Part shown: one piece after another, positions 9,293 through 18,519 of the stretch
Layout: each line of letters starts with the position of its first letter
Position numbering within the stretch: position 1 is the first letter of the stretch
Source: Chitinophagaceae bacterium BSSC1
GTDB taxonomy: Bacteria > Bacteroidota > Bacteroidia > Chitinophagales > Chitinophagaceae
Direction of reading: 5' to 3'
DNA: 64,000 bases
Assembly: GCA_002256435.1 (NCBI GenBank)
Contig: NKJC01000001.1
Coordinates: forward strand, 1,798,001 to 1,862,000
Notes under the pieces: model-generated
The model's input: the letters and a program-made list of their open reading frames with translations, nothing else
Databases searched by the model: none
What the model was told of the DNA's origin: nothing
Position numbers and translations under genes: made by a program

Positions 9293-10414
9293 ATGAGTAA
9301 TTCTAAAAGATTCCTTTCACTGGATGTGTTCAGGGGTATGACCATCTGTTTGATGATTATTGTAAACACACCGGGTGGAGACCCCACGTTTGCACCCTTG
9401 CACCATGCAGCTTGGCATGGTTTCACACCAACAGATTTGGTCTTTCCTTCTTTCTTATTTGCGGTAGGTAATGCCATGAGTTTTGTGATGCCCAGATGGG
9501 AGGGAATGGCGGAGTCGGTGATATTGACTAAGATTTTCAAACGTACCGCCCTGATTTTTTTGCTGGGATATCTCATGTATTGGTTTCCTTTTGTTCAAAC
9601 GGATGATGCTGGTCATTGGATGCTGAAACCTTTTTCAGATACTAGAATCATGGGTGTGTTGCAAAGAATTGGTCTTTGTTATGGCATTGCTTCTTTGATG
9701 CTGCACTATCTCAAACCCAAACTTTCATTGTTTTTAAGTATAGGTTTTTTATTGTTTTATTGGGGAATTTGTGTTTGGTATGGTGAACCTTCTGACCCTT
9801 TGAGTATGACTGGTAATGCTGGTCAGAAATTGGATCTCTGGTTATTTGGTGAATCCCATTTATACCATGGTGAGGGCATAGCTTTTGACCCAGAAGGATT
9901 ATTGAGTACCATGCCCGCCGTTGCCAATGTGGTTGGTGGCTTTTTGGTAGGCCAATTTGTACAGAAAAAAGGCAAGGATTATGAAGGTCTGGCCAAATTG
10001 TTATTGGTGGGTGCGCTTTTGCTGTTCTTGGCTTATTGCTGGAATATGAGCTTCCCCATTAACAAAAAACTATGGACTTCTAGCTTTGTTTTGATTACTG
10101 TGGGGCTGGATTGTGTGATTTTAGCAGCCATTATCTACCTGATTGAGTTCAAAAAGCGAACCAAATATGCTTATTTCTTTGAGGTATTGGGTAAAAACCC
10201 GCTTTTTGTGTATCTATTGTCTGAGATCTTGGTGATTCTCCTGTACATCATTCCTGCAGGTGATAATTCTAACTTATTCAGCTGGATATATAGTAATATA
10301 TTTATTCATATTGGTGATTATTGGGGGTCTTTGGCCTTTGCAGTCTCCTTTATGCTGCTCTGTTGGAGCGTTGGTTGGGTCTTGGATAAGCGTAAAATCT
10401 ATGTAAGAGTCTAG
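9293..10414 (+). CDS. HGSNAT/DUF5009-family membrane acyltransferase
   Basis: The 373-residue polytopic membrane protein begins with the family signature RFLSLDVFRGMTICLMIIVNTPG. It contains HAAWHGFTPTDLVFPSFLFAVG, typical of heparan-alpha-glucosaminide N-acetyltransferase relatives (DUF5009). About ten helices are present. The eukaryotic homologue moves an acetyl group from acetyl-CoA across the lysosomal membrane to a glucosamine. A similar transmembrane acetylation of envelope glycans is plausible for the bacterial protein but not shown. It is divergent from the DoxX gene. Confidence 0.88.
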   Translation: MSNSKRFLSLDVFRGMTICLMIIVNTPGGDPTFAPLHHAAWHGFTPTDLVFPSFLFAVGNAMSFVMPRWEGMAESVILTKIFKRTALIFLLGYLMYWFPFVQTDDAGHWMLKPFSDTRIMGVLQRIGLCYGIASLMLHYLKPKLSLFLSIGFLLFYWGICVWYGEPSDPLSMTGNAGQKLDLWLFGESHLYHGEGIAFDPEGLLSTMPAVANVVGGFLVGQFVQKKGKDYEGLAKLLLVGALLLFLAYCWNMSFPINKKLWTSSFVLITVGLDCVILAAIIYLIEFKKRTKYAYFFEVLGKNPLFVYLLSEILVILLYIIPAGDNSNLFSWIYSNIFIHIGDYWGSLAFAVSFMLLCWSVGWVLDKRKIYVRV

Positions 10415-10443
10415 CAGAAAGCTGTTAAGTTTTGGCTTGCCCA

Positions 10444-10473
10444 TTGCCCCTCGGGACTAAAGCCGTACCTTTG
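10444..10473 (+). promoter_or_regulatory. Promoter of typA
   Basis: A TTG (10444-10446) and TACCTTTG (10466-10473) are separated by 19 bases, matching the Bacteroidota -33/-7 pattern (TTG-N19-TAnnTTTG). The start codon is 17 bases further on. Confidence 0.6.
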
Positions 10474-10490
10474 CAGCCTTAAAAATTTAC

Positions 10491-12305
10491 ATGGAAATAA
10501 GAAACATTGCCATTATCGCCCACGTGGATCATGGCAAAACCACACTGGTAGACCGCATTTTGCAAACTACCAAGGTATTCCGCGACAACCAGGATACCGG
10601 AGATTTGATCATGGATAGCAACGATCTTGAAAGAGAACGTGGTATCACGATCTTTAGTAAGAACGCAGCCGTTACCTATAACGGAGTTAAGATAAATGTG
10701 ATTGACACTCCCGGCCACAGTGACTTTGGCGGTGAAGTGGAACGCGTTTTGAAAATGGCCGATGGTGTTATCCTTTTGGTGGATGCCTTTGAAGGACCCA
10801 TGCCACAGACTCGCTTTGTATTACAGAAAGCCTTGCACCTGAACTTGCACCCGATTGTGGTGATCAACAAAGTAGATAAAGAAAACTGTCGTCCTGATGA
10901 AGTGCACGATGCTGTTTTTGAACTCTTCTTTAACCTAGATGCAACTGAAGAACAATTGAATTTCCCTACTTATTATGGTAGTGGTAAAAACGGTTGGTTT
11001 AATGATAGTCTAACTAAAACAGAAGACATTCTTACTTTAATGGATGGTATTATTAAACACGTACCAGCTCCTAAAGTAAATGAAGGAACCCTGCAATTGC
11101 AGATTACTTCTTTGGATTACTCTTCTTTCCTTGGTAGGATTGCCATTGGTAAAGTAACCCGTGGTTCTATTAAAGAAGGACAAAGCATTGCATTGGTTGC
11201 TGCTGATGGTACTTTCAAAAGAAATAAAGTAAAGGAACTATACGTATTTGAAGGAATGGGCAAACGCAAAGTAGCAGAAGTTCTTTCTGGTGATTTGTGT
11301 GCTGTTGTTGGATTGGAAGACTTTAATATTGGAGATACTATTGCAGATATTGACAATCCTGAAGGATTGCCAGTTATTAGCGTGGATGAACCCACTATGA
11401 GTATGACTTTCAGCATTAACAACTCTCCCTTCTTTGGTAAAGACGGAAAGTTTGTAACATCACGTCACTTGCGTGATCGTTTGATGAAAGAAACTGAAAA
11501 GAACTTGGCATTGCGCGTAGAAGATACGGACAGTGCTGATAGCTTCTTGGTATTTGGCCGCGGTATCTTGCACTTGGGTATCTTGGTAGAAACCATGCGC
11601 AGAGAAGGATATGAGTTGACTGTTGGTAACCCTCAAGTATTGGTAAAAACTATTGACGGTAAGAAACACGAGCCTTATGAAAATTTGGTGGTAGACGTTC
11701 CTGCTGAATTTAGTGGTAAAGTAATTGATCTAGTAACCCAACGTAAGGGTGAAATGCAGATCATGGAAAGCAAGGGTCAAATGCAACACTTGGAGTTTGA
11801 AATTCCTTCAAGAGGTTTGATTGGTCTTCGTTCACAAATGTTAACCAACACTGCTGGTGAAGCTGTTATGGCTCACCGCTTTATTGAATACAAACCTTGG
11901 AAAGGACCTATCCCCGGAAGAAATAATGGTGTGTTGATTTCTAAATTTCAAGGAACTACAACTGCTTATTCTATTGATAAATTACAAGATCGTGGTGCAT
12001 TCTTTATTGAGCCAGGTGAAGAAGTTTATGTAGGACAAGTTATTGCAGAACATATTAAGCCAGGTGATCTAAATGTGAATGCGGTAGAAATGAAGAAACT
12101 GACTAACCACCGTGCAAGCGGTAGTGATGACAGCGTTCGCATTACACCAAAATTGCAATTCACACTAGAAGAGTGCATGGAATACATTCAACAAGATGAG
12201 TGTATTGAAGTAACTCCAAAAATCATCCGCATGCGTAAAGTAATCCTGAATGAAGAAGACAGGAAGAAAAGCTCTAAGAGCATGCAGAGTGAAGCAGTTG
12301 GATAG
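10491..12305 (+). CDS. typA: Translational GTPase TypA/BipA
   Basis: The 604-residue protein has all TypA parts: a GTPase domain with the P loop AHVDHGKTTL (10-19), the switch region RGITI, DTPGHSDFGGEVERVL and NKVD, a beta-barrel domain II, EF-G-like domains, and the TypA-specific C-terminal domain (GEAVMAHRFIEYKPWKGPIPGRNNG split over two strands). It binds ribosomes and helps 50S assembly and stress or cold growth in other bacteria. It has its own promoter and a strong terminator, so it is monocistronic. Confidence 0.98.
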   Translation: MEIRNIAIIAHVDHGKTTLVDRILQTTKVFRDNQDTGDLIMDSNDLERERGITIFSKNAAVTYNGVKINVIDTPGHSDFGGEVERVLKMADGVILLVDAFEGPMPQTRFVLQKALHLNLHPIVVINKVDKENCRPDEVHDAVFELFFNLDATEEQLNFPTYYGSGKNGWFNDSLTKTEDILTLMDGIIKHVPAPKVNEGTLQLQITSLDYSSFLGRIAIGKVTRGSIKEGQSIALVAADGTFKRNKVKELYVFEGMGKRKVAEVLSGDLCAVVGLEDFNIGDTIADIDNPEGLPVISVDEPTMSMTFSINNSPFFGKDGKFVTSRHLRDRLMKETEKNLALRVEDTDSADSFLVFGRGILHLGILVETMRREGYELTVGNPQVLVKTIDGKKHEPYENLVVDVPAEFSGKVIDLVTQRKGEMQIMESKGQMQHLEFEIPSRGLIGLRSQMLTNTAGEAVMAHRFIEYKPWKGPIPGRNNGVLISKFQGTTTAYSIDKLQDRGAFFIEPGEEVYVGQVIAEHIKPGDLNVNAVEMKKLTNHRASGSDDSVRITPKLQFTLEECMEYIQQDECIEVTPKIIRMRKVILNEEDRKKSSKSMQSEAVG

Positions 12306-12337
12306 TTTTAATGTTCAATGCTTGCTAGATATTCAAG

Positions 12338-12362
12338 GCCCCGAATTTTTCGGGGCTTTTTT
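12338..12362 (+). terminator. Terminator of typA
   Basis: An 8-bp stem GCCCCGAA/TTCGGGGC with a 3-base loop is followed by six T residues. Confidence 0.9.
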
Positions 12363-12412
12363 ATGCCTTAAAAAACCCTTAATATTACATTCCCATTAAT
12401 TTAAAACCACCA

Positions 12413-13102
12413 ATGAAAAATCACATCCTTACTGTAATTACAGCACTTTGTCTATTTATGACTGTTTCTTGTAAAAAGTCAGATGAACAATCCACAGCAA
12501 ACCTTCGTTTTATCAATATGTCTCCTAACTCTGGAGCCATGGATCTGTATTTAAATAGCGCTTTGGTGGTAGGTAATGTAACTTATCCCGGACCTTCTGG
12601 CTATCAGTCCATTAATGCAGCATCAACTTCTTTGTCTGTAAATCAGGCAACTACTGCTAATATTTTGTTGGCTGGTAATATTGCACTTGCTGCTAATAAT
12701 CACTATTCAGCCATTGTATATGATTCAGTAGCCATTTTAAAAGGCGACATTTTTCAAGACGATAGGTCTGATCCTCCAGCAGGAAAAGCCTTTGTGCGCT
12801 TTTTTAATTATGTGAGCGGCACACCTTCTCTAGACATTATCAAAGCAGGAAACACTTCTAATAAATTATTTACTAGCCGTACCTATTTGGATCATAAAAC
12901 CACTGGTTCTTATGTTTCCTATACTGCCATTGATCCGGGACCATTTAGTGTTTCAGCGGTAGTGGCAGGAACCAATGTGTTGATTACACAATTGCCAAGC
13001 TTTGATGCAACAGCTGGAAAATCTTATACCTTGGTTTTGCGTGGATTTAATAAGGGCACTGGTAACCAAGCAGTATTTCTTAGTCCAATACAGGATAAAT
13101 AA
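12413..13102 (+). CDS. DUF4397-containing lipoprotein
   Basis: The 229-residue protein has a lipoprotein signal peptide ending in the lipobox TVSC (Cys20). A DUF4397 region opens with LRFINMSPNSGAMDLYLN and forms beta-sandwich repeats. DUF4397 proteins are common on Bacteroidota surfaces and have no assigned activity. The Lys-Lys-Ser after the lipidated Cys does not by itself decide surface export. It sits between two strong terminators and is therefore a single-gene unit. Confidence 0.85.
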   Translation: MKNHILTVITALCLFMTVSCKKSDEQSTANLRFINMSPNSGAMDLYLNSALVVGNVTYPGPSGYQSINAASTSLSVNQATTANILLAGNIALAANNHYSAIVYDSVAILKGDIFQDDRSDPPAGKAFVRFFNYVSGTPSLDIIKAGNTSNKLFTSRTYLDHKTTGSYVSYTAIDPGPFSVSAVVAGTNVLITQLPSFDATAGKSYTLVLRGFNKGTGNQAVFLSPIQDK

Positions 13103-13156
13103 AAGCATGGCCATGGCCGATAGGCTATGAGATAATTTGTTCAATACTTTTAACAG

Positions 13157-13189
13157 AAAACCCCGCACCATATATGATGCGGGGTTTTT
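13157..13189. terminator. Bidirectional terminator between convergent genes
   Basis: AAAACCCCGCA (13157-13167) pairs with TGCGGGGTTTT (13178-13188). A-rich and T-rich flanks allow it to serve both the DUF4397 gene on the plus strand and the secreted-protein gene on the minus strand. Confidence 0.88.
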
Positions 13190-13211
13190 CTCAAATACTA
13201 CTACTTACTAA

Positions 13212-13637
13212 TTATCCTTTTTTAACGCTTACTTCAGCAACTACACGAGTAATTACTTTTACGTCAAAGATTTCTTTGTACAATCCTTTGTCAGATTGGA
13301 TTAAGAAAGTCAATTTGTTTACGTCTGGGTTACCTGGGAACATGAATTTTTTGTCAAAATTCTTTTCGTTGTAACGCTCTTGGAACAAAGTTTCTCCGTT
13401 TTCGTCAAGTACAAATACTTTAAAGTTTGCACCAGTTTCGTTAGTGTATTTAACGTTGAAGAACAGGTTTTCTGAAGCAGAACCTACAAATTTCACATCT
13501 GCTTTTTTGCCTGTAGGATCAATATCCCAAGACTTGTTATTTACTGTGGTTGCGTTTGCAGAAAGAATCAATAATGCGGCAACAAGGTTACCCAAAAAAA
13601 ATCTTTTTGCGATGGTGTTCAATGTTTGGTTTTTCAT
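13212..13637 (-). CDS. Small secreted protein of unknown function
   Basis: I do not recognise a named family. The 141 residues start with a signal peptide (hydrophobic 14-27, cleavage likely near ANA-TT). The rest is a beta-rich domain of about 110 residues (SASENLFFNVKYTNETGANFKVFVLDENGETLFQE in pieces), which resembles a periplasmic or surface Ig-like fold. There are no cysteines, so no disulphides or lipidation. The gene is alone, convergent to the DUF4397 gene, and has an unusually long, possibly structured upstream region (13638-13840). Confidence 0.7.
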   Translation of the reverse strand: MKNQTLNTIAKRFFLGNLVAALLILSANATTVNNKSWDIDPTGKKADVKFVGSASENLFFNVKYTNETGANFKVFVLDENGETLFQERYNEKNFDKKFMFPGNPDVNKLTFLIQSDKGLYKEIFDVKVITRVVAEVSVKKG

Positions 13638-13683
13638 GATGTTCTAATTTTTCAATTAATAAATTTGTGACGATAAAAAAATC

Positions 13684-13840
13684 TTGATGGCACAAGCAGT
13701 CGTCAAATACAACAAGCAATTTTCTTAGATGGTGAAGCGTAGCTTCGAAGCGTGTAATTCAGCGAGATTGACCGGCATTTTAAGATGTACATCCTCGGTC
13801 GCTGTTACAACAGTTAATACTCAGATGAAAGAAAGGTAAC
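13684..13840 (-). other. Possible structured 5' region or small RNA between obg and the small secreted gene
   Basis: The 282-base gap at 13638-13919 holds the obg terminator and, nearer the secreted gene, several dyads. GACCG (13770-13774) pairs with CGGTC (13796-13800), with a further GCG/CGC pairing outside it. CTGTT/AACAG lies at 13802-13813, and the palindromes GATGTACATC (13784-13793) and GCTTCGAAGC (13742-13751) are present. A TTACCTTTC sequence near 13840 on the minus strand could be a -7 element. No known riboswitch or RNA family is recognised. Confidence 0.25.
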
Positions 13841-13886
13841 CCCAAAAAAATTAAAAAACCCTGTTATCTAAAAGTTAACAGGGTTT
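13841..13886 (-). terminator. Terminator of obg
   Basis: An 11-bp stem, AAACCCTGTTA (13856-13866) with TAACAGGGTTT (13876-13886), and a long T run on the minus strand lie just after the obg stop codon. Confidence 0.9.
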
Positions 13887-13919
13887 AATCTATTGTAAAT
13901 CAACTAGTTAATTAGTCAA

Positions 13920-14924
13920 TTATTTTTGTGGTTTATTCAAAGTGTCCCAAAGTAAGTCTTTCAATTCCGTTAATCCTTTGTTGGTTATGGAAGAAATAAA
14001 GACAATGGGCATACCCTTGGGTAATTCCTTAATAATGTCTTTTTTAAGTTCTTCATCCAGCATATCAGACTTACTAACGGCTATCACAAAGTCTTTTTGT
14101 AAGAGTTCTGGATTGTATTCTAATAATTCATTTCTTAAAATCTCAAACTCTTTTCTATGATCATCACTATCAGCTGGAATCAAAAATAGGAGGGCAGAAT
14201 TGCGTTCAATATGACGCAGAAAACGATGTCCCAAACCCTTGCCTTCTGCAGCGCCTTCAATAATTCCTGGTAAGTCTGCAATACAAAAAGATTTGTTGTC
14301 TCTATATTCTACCATGCCCAATTGCGGCACCAATGTGGTAAACGCGTAGTTGGCTATTTTTGGTTTTGCGGCGGTAAGAACGGATAGTAAAGTTGATTTT
14401 CCAGCATTGGGGAATCCCACCAAACCCACGTCTGCCAATACTTTCAGCTCTAGGTTCTTCCAACCTTCTACACCAGGTTCGCCAGGTTGTGAGTGGTCAG
14501 GAACTTGGTTGGTAGGGGTAGCAAAATTGCTATTACCCAATCCACCTCTTCCGCCTTTTAACCAAATAATTTCTTGACCGTCTTCAAGAATCTCTGCTTC
14601 TATCTCACCTGTTTCTTCATCTCTTGCAACAGTTCCAAGTGGCACATCAATATAAATATCTTCTCCATCTTTACCGGTACAATTGTTCTTGCTTCCGCGT
14701 TCTCCATTCTCTGCCAAAACGTTTTTAAAGTAACGTAAGTGCAATAGGGTCCATAGATTGCTATTGCCCCTAAGTATAATATGCGCACCGCGTCCACCAT
14801 CGCCCCCATCTGGGCCACCCATGGCAGTTAACTTGTTGCGCATCAAGTGAGAAGCTCCTGGGCCACCATGACCTGAGCGCGCAAAAATGCGGATATAATC
14901 TATGAAATTGTTTTTCTCTGACAC
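13920..14924 (-). CDS. obg: GTPase Obg/CgtA
   Basis: The 334-residue protein has the glycine-rich Obg fold (1-158, with [11 protein letters not shown] and GGRGGLGN) and a G domain with P loop GFPNAGKST (170-178), [25 protein letters not shown] and a late SKSD guanine-binding motif. It lacks the extra C-terminal OCT domain found in Firmicutes. It acts in 50S ribosome maturation and stringent response signalling. It lies 44 bases after paaY, but a TAACTTTG box in that gap suggests its own transcription, and a terminator follows. Confidence 0.97.
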   Translation of the reverse strand: MSEKNNFIDYIRIFARSGHGGPGASHLMRNKLTAMGGPDGGDGGRGAHIILRGNSNLWTLLHLRYFKNVLAENGERGSKNNCTGKDGEDIYIDVPLGTVARDEETGEIEAEILEDGQEIIWLKGGRGGLGNSNFATPTNQVPDHSQPGEPGVEGWKNLELKVLADVGLVGFPNAGKSTLLSVLTAAKPKIANYAFTTLVPQLGMVEYRDNKSFCIADLPGIIEGAAEGKGLGHRFLRHIERNSALLFLIPADSDDHRKEFEILRNELLEYNPELLQKDFVIAVSKSDMLDEELKKDIIKELPKGMPIVFISSITNKGLTELKDLLWDTLNKPQK

Positions 14925-14958
14925 TATTTGATAATTATGGCTAAAAGCCGGTTGACGG

Positions 14959-14966
14959 CAAAGTTA
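14959..14966 (-). promoter_or_regulatory. Putative -7 element for obg
   Basis: On the minus strand TAACTTTG fits TAnnTTTG exactly, 34 bases before the obg start and just past the paaY stop. The -33 part is not clear. Confidence 0.35.
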
Positions 14967-14968
14967 CG

Positions 14969-15577
14969 TCAATCTTTTTTGGCAGCAGCTTGCAAGTCAT
15001 TCCATGTCTGGTAAAGGGCTTCTTGACTTGGTCTATTGGTTGGTATTGCTCTCAATGGTTCACAAGGCTCCCAATGTTGGCGCATTTCTTCAGGAAGGGC
15101 TTGGTACAATTGTGTACCCATTTTTTTCCAATCCAACATTTCGTCGGTTACGTCCTTGATTTTTTTGGCTGGATTACCCACTATTAAACTGCGCGATGCA
15201 AACTGTTCATCTGCTTTTACAAAGCTCAATGCTCCTACAATAGATCCTTCTCCTAAGACCACATTGTCCATGATCACCGCATTCATTCCAACAAGACAAT
15301 CCTTTCCAATATGCGCACCATGAATAATGGCGCCGTGCCCAATATGCGCATTTTCTTCTAGAACAACAGTAGTACCAGGAAACATATGAATGGTGCAGTT
15401 CTCTTGCACATTGCATCCGTCTTTAATGATAATGCCTCCCCAGTCTCCACGGATGGCTGCGCCAGGTCCAATATATACATTTTGGCCAATGATTACATTG
15501 CCCGTTACTGCCGCTTGGGGATGCACAAAAGCAGATTCATGTACCACCGGTATAAACCCTTTAAAAGAATAGATCAT
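14969..15577 (-). CDS. paaY: PaaY, hexapeptide-repeat thioesterase of phenylacetate catabolism
   Basis: The 202-residue left-handed beta-helix protein of the gamma-carbonic-anhydrase/PaaY group has repeated hexapeptides (NVIIGQNVYIGPGAAIRGD and others) and metal-type His residues in HIGHGAIIHGAHIG. The C-terminal helical tail is typical of PaaY. In other bacteria PaaY hydrolyses dead-end CoA thioesters formed during phenylacetate breakdown. Its ATG shares one base with the paaI stop codon, so it is the last gene of the paa operon. Confidence 0.9.
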   Translation of the reverse strand: MIYSFKGFIPVVHESAFVHPQAAVTGNVIIGQNVYIGPGAAIRGDWGGIIIKDGCNVQENCTIHMFPGTTVVLEENAHIGHGAIIHGAHIGKDCLVGMNAVIMDNVVLGEGSIVGALSFVKADEQFASRSLIVGNPAKKIKDVTDEMLDWKKMGTQLYQALPEEMRQHWEPCEPLRAIPTNRPSQEALYQTWNDLQAAAKKD

Positions 15578-15996
15578 TAGAGAATGGTTTTTCCAGTTCT
15601 AAAACAAGTGCCTTTGAAGATGGCTACCACTACTTGGTTTTGATTACTGATGCTAATTTGATAAAGCCCAGTAGAACGGCCATTATGCACTTCAGTAGCA
15701 ACGGCTTCTAGTGTATCTCCCACGTGCACGGGTTTTAGAAAATTGATGCTGGTATCTAGTGCCACAGAAAGATTGTTTCGGTTATTGCAGGCAAAAGCAA
15801 ATGCAGAGTCTGCCAAAGAGAAGGCAATACCTCCGTGAACAATACCTAATCCATTGATCATTTCTGTTCTAACAGTCATGGCAATCTTGCTATATCCTTC
15901 TTTGATTTCTAGAATCTCAATGCCCAACCACTGGCTAAACAAATCCTTTTCAAATACTTTTTCTGCTACTAATTTGGCTGATGGTTTCTGATCCAT
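15577..15996 (-). CDS. paaI: PaaI hotdog thioesterase
   Basis: The 139-residue hotdog-fold acyl-CoA thioesterase has the signature GLGIVHGGIAFSLADSAFAFACN (read in two parts), with the HGG turn at 54-56 and the catalytic Asp63. PaaI removes CoA from ring-hydroxylated phenylacetyl-CoA intermediates and protects the pathway from stalling. It lies 2 bases after paaG and overlaps paaY by 1 base, which indicates tight translational coupling. Confidence 0.93.
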   Translation of the reverse strand: MDQKPSAKLVAEKVFEKDLFSQWLGIEILEIKEGYSKIAMTVRTEMINGLGIVHGGIAFSLADSAFAFACNNRNNLSVALDTSINFLKPVHVGDTLEAVATEVHNGRSTGLYQISISNQNQVVVAIFKGTCFRTGKTIL

Positions 15997-15998
15997 AT

Positions 15999-16775
15999 TT
16001 ATTCTCCTTTGAATTGCGGCATGCGTTTTTCTAAAAATGCTGCAACCCCTTCTTTAAAGTCTGCCGTTGCGGCAGCTTTTTGTTGGTAATTGTCTTCTAG
16101 TTGTAACTGTTCTTCCATATTGTTACTATAAGACTGATTCAATGCGTGTTTAATATAAGCCAAGGCCTTGGTGGGCATTACAGCTAATTGATTGACCATG
16201 GTAGTGGTTTCTCCTTCAAAATTTTCATTGTCAAAAACTTTGTAAATCATGCCCATTTGAAAAGCTTCTTGAGCACTTATTTTATCACCCAACATCATGA
16301 GTGCAGTAGCTCTTTGCAATCCAATAAGTCTGGGTAAGGTATAAGTACCACCGCTATCGGGAATCAAACCAATTTTTGAAAATGCCTGAATAAAAGAGGC
16401 GGAAGACGTTGCTACCACTATATCACAGGCCAATGCTATATTAGCTCCGGCGCCAGCAGCCACACCATTTACGGCAGCAACAACGGGTTTGGGAATATTC
16501 CTGATTTTTTTGATAATGGGATTAAAATGCTCACTCAGAATCTTGTCCATGCCCGGACCATTTGGATCAATTACTTCTGCCAAGTCTTGGCCGGAACAGA
16601 ATCCTTTTCCAATACCCGTGATTAAAATACAGCGAACTTCTTTTAAAGAGGCTGACTCGTCTAAATAATGCTGCAAGAGCAGGGCCATTTCTCTGTTAAA
16701 GGAATTGAGTTTGTCTGGTCTATTGAATTGGATTTTTGCTATCCCGTTGTCAATATGAAAAATGATGGAAGACAT
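15999..16775 (-). CDS. paaG: PaaG, 1,2-epoxyphenylacetyl-CoA isomerase
   Basis: I chose the ATG at 16775 (MSSIIFHIDNG, 258 residues), because an earlier start at 16856 would add an atypical tail and overlap paaD. This crotonase-fold protein has the oxyanion-hole segments GFCSGQDLAE and AVNGVAAGAGANIAL and the isomerase Asp140 in AFSKIGLIPDSGGTYTLPR. It also has the PaaG-like ending EGVAAFLEKRMPQFKG. It isomerises the ring epoxide to an oxepin; its context in the operon supports this over a general enoyl-CoA hydratase. Confidence 0.92.
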   Translation of the reverse strand: MSSIIFHIDNGIAKIQFNRPDKLNSFNREMALLLQHYLDESASLKEVRCILITGIGKGFCSGQDLAEVIDPNGPGMDKILSEHFNPIIKKIRNIPKPVVAAVNGVAAGAGANIALACDIVVATSSASFIQAFSKIGLIPDSGGTYTLPRLIGLQRATALMMLGDKISAQEAFQMGMIYKVFDNENFEGETTTMVNQLAVMPTKALAYIKHALNQSYSNNMEEQLQLEDNYQQKAAATADFKEGVAAFLEKRMPQFKGE

Positions 16776-16833
16776 AGTGCTTAATTGAAGTGAAGAATTG
16801 GTCTTTTTAAATATACAAATCCTTTGCAGGATT

Positions 16834-17337
16834 TTAGTGGCATTTGAAATAATCAAAGGGCTCTAAGCAATCCTTACATTGAAACAAAGCCTTGCAAGCA
16901 GTGCTGCCAAATTCAGAAACTAGTTTGGTATTTGTAGCGCCACAGTTGGGACAAGCAATTTCTAAATCTTCTAAGTAGACCTGATTAAAGTTGGTGGCTA
17001 CTGGTGGTGCTATGCCATAAGCCTGGAGTTTCTGTTTGCCGCTTTCACTCATCCAATCCGTGGTCCAAGCTGGTGAAAGTACTTGTTGAATGTTTACTTG
17101 ATGATAACCAGCTTCCGCTAATGCCAATCTAATCTGAGCGCCAATCATGTCCATGGCGGGGCAGCCTGTATAAGTAGGTGTAATGGTCAATTCTACCGTA
17201 TCTGATATTTCATTTACTTGTACCGCTCTAACAATGCCTAAGTCAATAATGCTCAAGACAGGAATTTCTGGATCACAGACTGTTTCCAGTATGTTCCAAA
17301 TGCTTTTTTCTTTGTCTTTGACTATTGTTGCTTCCAT
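16834..17337 (-). CDS. paaD: PaaD, MIP18-family maturation protein
   Basis: The 167-residue protein has an N-terminal DUF59/MIP18 domain (VCDPEIPVLSIIDLGIVR, then TPTYTGCPAMDMIG) and a C-terminal zinc ribbon (CPNCGATNTKL...CKDCLEPF). PaaD is thought to help mature the metal centres of the PaaABCE epoxidase. It starts 10 bases after paaC ends. Confidence 0.95.
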   Translation of the reverse strand: MEATIVKDKEKSIWNILETVCDPEIPVLSIIDLGIVRAVQVNEISDTVELTITPTYTGCPAMDMIGAQIRLALAEAGYHQVNIQQVLSPAWTTDWMSESGKQKLQAYGIAPPVATNFNQVYLEDLEIACPNCGATNTKLVSEFGSTACKALFQCKDCLEPFDYFKCH

Positions 17338-17347
17338 GATTGTTTGA

Positions 17348-18130
17348 TTACCATTCCAGTCCTGGATAGGCTCTTTGTAGAAATTGCATTTCTGCTAATA
17401 GGTATCCTAAGTGTTCAGTGTGAAGGCCTTTTTTTCCGCCTGATTGCATCCAATCATTGGTGGGATGAACTAGGTTGCCTTCTGCTAACACGGCTGCAAT
17501 TTTTGCTTCCCAAGCAGCTTTGATATAAGAACTTTGTGTTCCAATCAATCCTTGTTCATAATCACAGGGTTCCAGCATTTCTCCAGTATAGCTCCAAAGC
17601 AATTCCAATGCTTGTACCATTCTTGCATGACTTTCTGTTGTGCCATCTCCTAAACGTACCACCCAGTCTGCACTCCACCTAACGTGGTAGGTAATTTCTT
17701 TGATGCTTTTATCTGCAATGGCTTTTAATTGACCACTAGCTAATTGTTGTAATTCTTGGTAGAGAAAAAATTGATAACTACCCATTAAAAAATTGCGCAA
17801 AACGGTTTGTCCCCAATCTCCATTGGGAAGTTCTGCCAACAGACAATTTTTAAATTCACCCACATCTCTTAGATATGCCAATTGGTCTTCTGTAGTGGAA
17901 ATACCTGTTTTCTCTGTGATTAACAGTGCTGCGTATTGGTATAGGTTTCTTGCTTGTCCCAATTGATCCAATGCAATATTGGTGAGTGCAATGTCTTGCT
18001 CCAAAATGGGGCCATGCCCACACCACTGACTATTTCTATGCGATAGAATTAAGGCATTGTCTGCTAAATGCAGCAAGTACTGTATTTGCTGGTCTTGTTG
18101 AATAAAACTTTTAATGGATTGCTGTAACAT
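17348..18130 (-). CDS. paaC: PaaC, structural subunit of phenylacetyl-CoA epoxidase
   Basis: This is a 260-residue ferritin-like helical protein with the PaaC motifs ADNALILSHRNSQWCGHGPILEQDIALTNIALDQLGQARNLY (in pieces) and VRWSADWVVRLGDGTTESH. PaaC pairs with PaaA to form the epoxidase core but lacks a full di-iron site. It is third in the operon, after paaB. Confidence 0.96.
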   Translation of the reverse strand: MLQQSIKSFIQQDQQIQYLLHLADNALILSHRNSQWCGHGPILEQDIALTNIALDQLGQARNLYQYAALLITEKTGISTTEDQLAYLRDVGEFKNCLLAELPNGDWGQTVLRNFLMGSYQFFLYQELQQLASGQLKAIADKSIKEITYHVRWSADWVVRLGDGTTESHARMVQALELLWSYTGEMLEPCDYEQGLIGTQSSYIKAAWEAKIAAVLAEGNLVHPTNDWMQSGGKKGLHTEHLGYLLAEMQFLQRAYPGLEW

Positions 18131-18150
18131 AAGTGATTTTGTGGGTGGAA

Positions 18151-18519
18151 TTACATGTGTTTGAGCGAATCTGGCAAATCATAAAAACTGGGATGCCTAT
18201 AAATTTTATCATTGGCTGGTTCAAAAAATTCAGCAGCTGCATCTGGGTCACTAGCATGAATATGTTTGCTTTCAACTACCCAAATACTCATGCCTTCATT
18301 ACGTCTAGTGTAAACGTCTCTAGCATTTTCCAAAGCCATGGTAGCATCTGCTGCGTGCAGGCTTCCTGCGTGTTTGTGATCCAGCCCTTGTTTGCTACGA
18401 ATAAAGACTTCCCATAAAGGCCATTCTTTTTGTTGGTCTTGGTTAGTAGCTTGTTCTAAACCACCTGCATGACCATCGCCATAGTCTCCGTATAAATATT
18501 TTTGAATCAGTAGTTTCAT
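18151..18519 (-). CDS. paaB: PaaB, epoxidase subunit
   Basis: The 122-residue small bridging subunit of the phenylacetyl-CoA epoxidase shows the PaaB motif [41 protein letters not shown] in pieces. It overlaps the end of paaA by 4 bases (ATGA type), which indicates translational coupling. Confidence 0.95.
   Translation of the reverse strand: MKLLIQKYLYGDYGDGHAGGLEQATNQDQQKEWPLWEVFIRSKQGLDHKHAGSLHAADATMALENARDVYTRRNEGMSIWVVESKHIHASDPDAAAEFFEPANDKIYRHPSFYDLPDSLKHM

Noticed and set aside
14925..14968. obg as a member of the paa operon
   Set aside because: The gap is only 44 bases, but obg is a housekeeping gene with its own TAACTTTG box and a terminator after it; read-through may occur but joint regulation is not supported.
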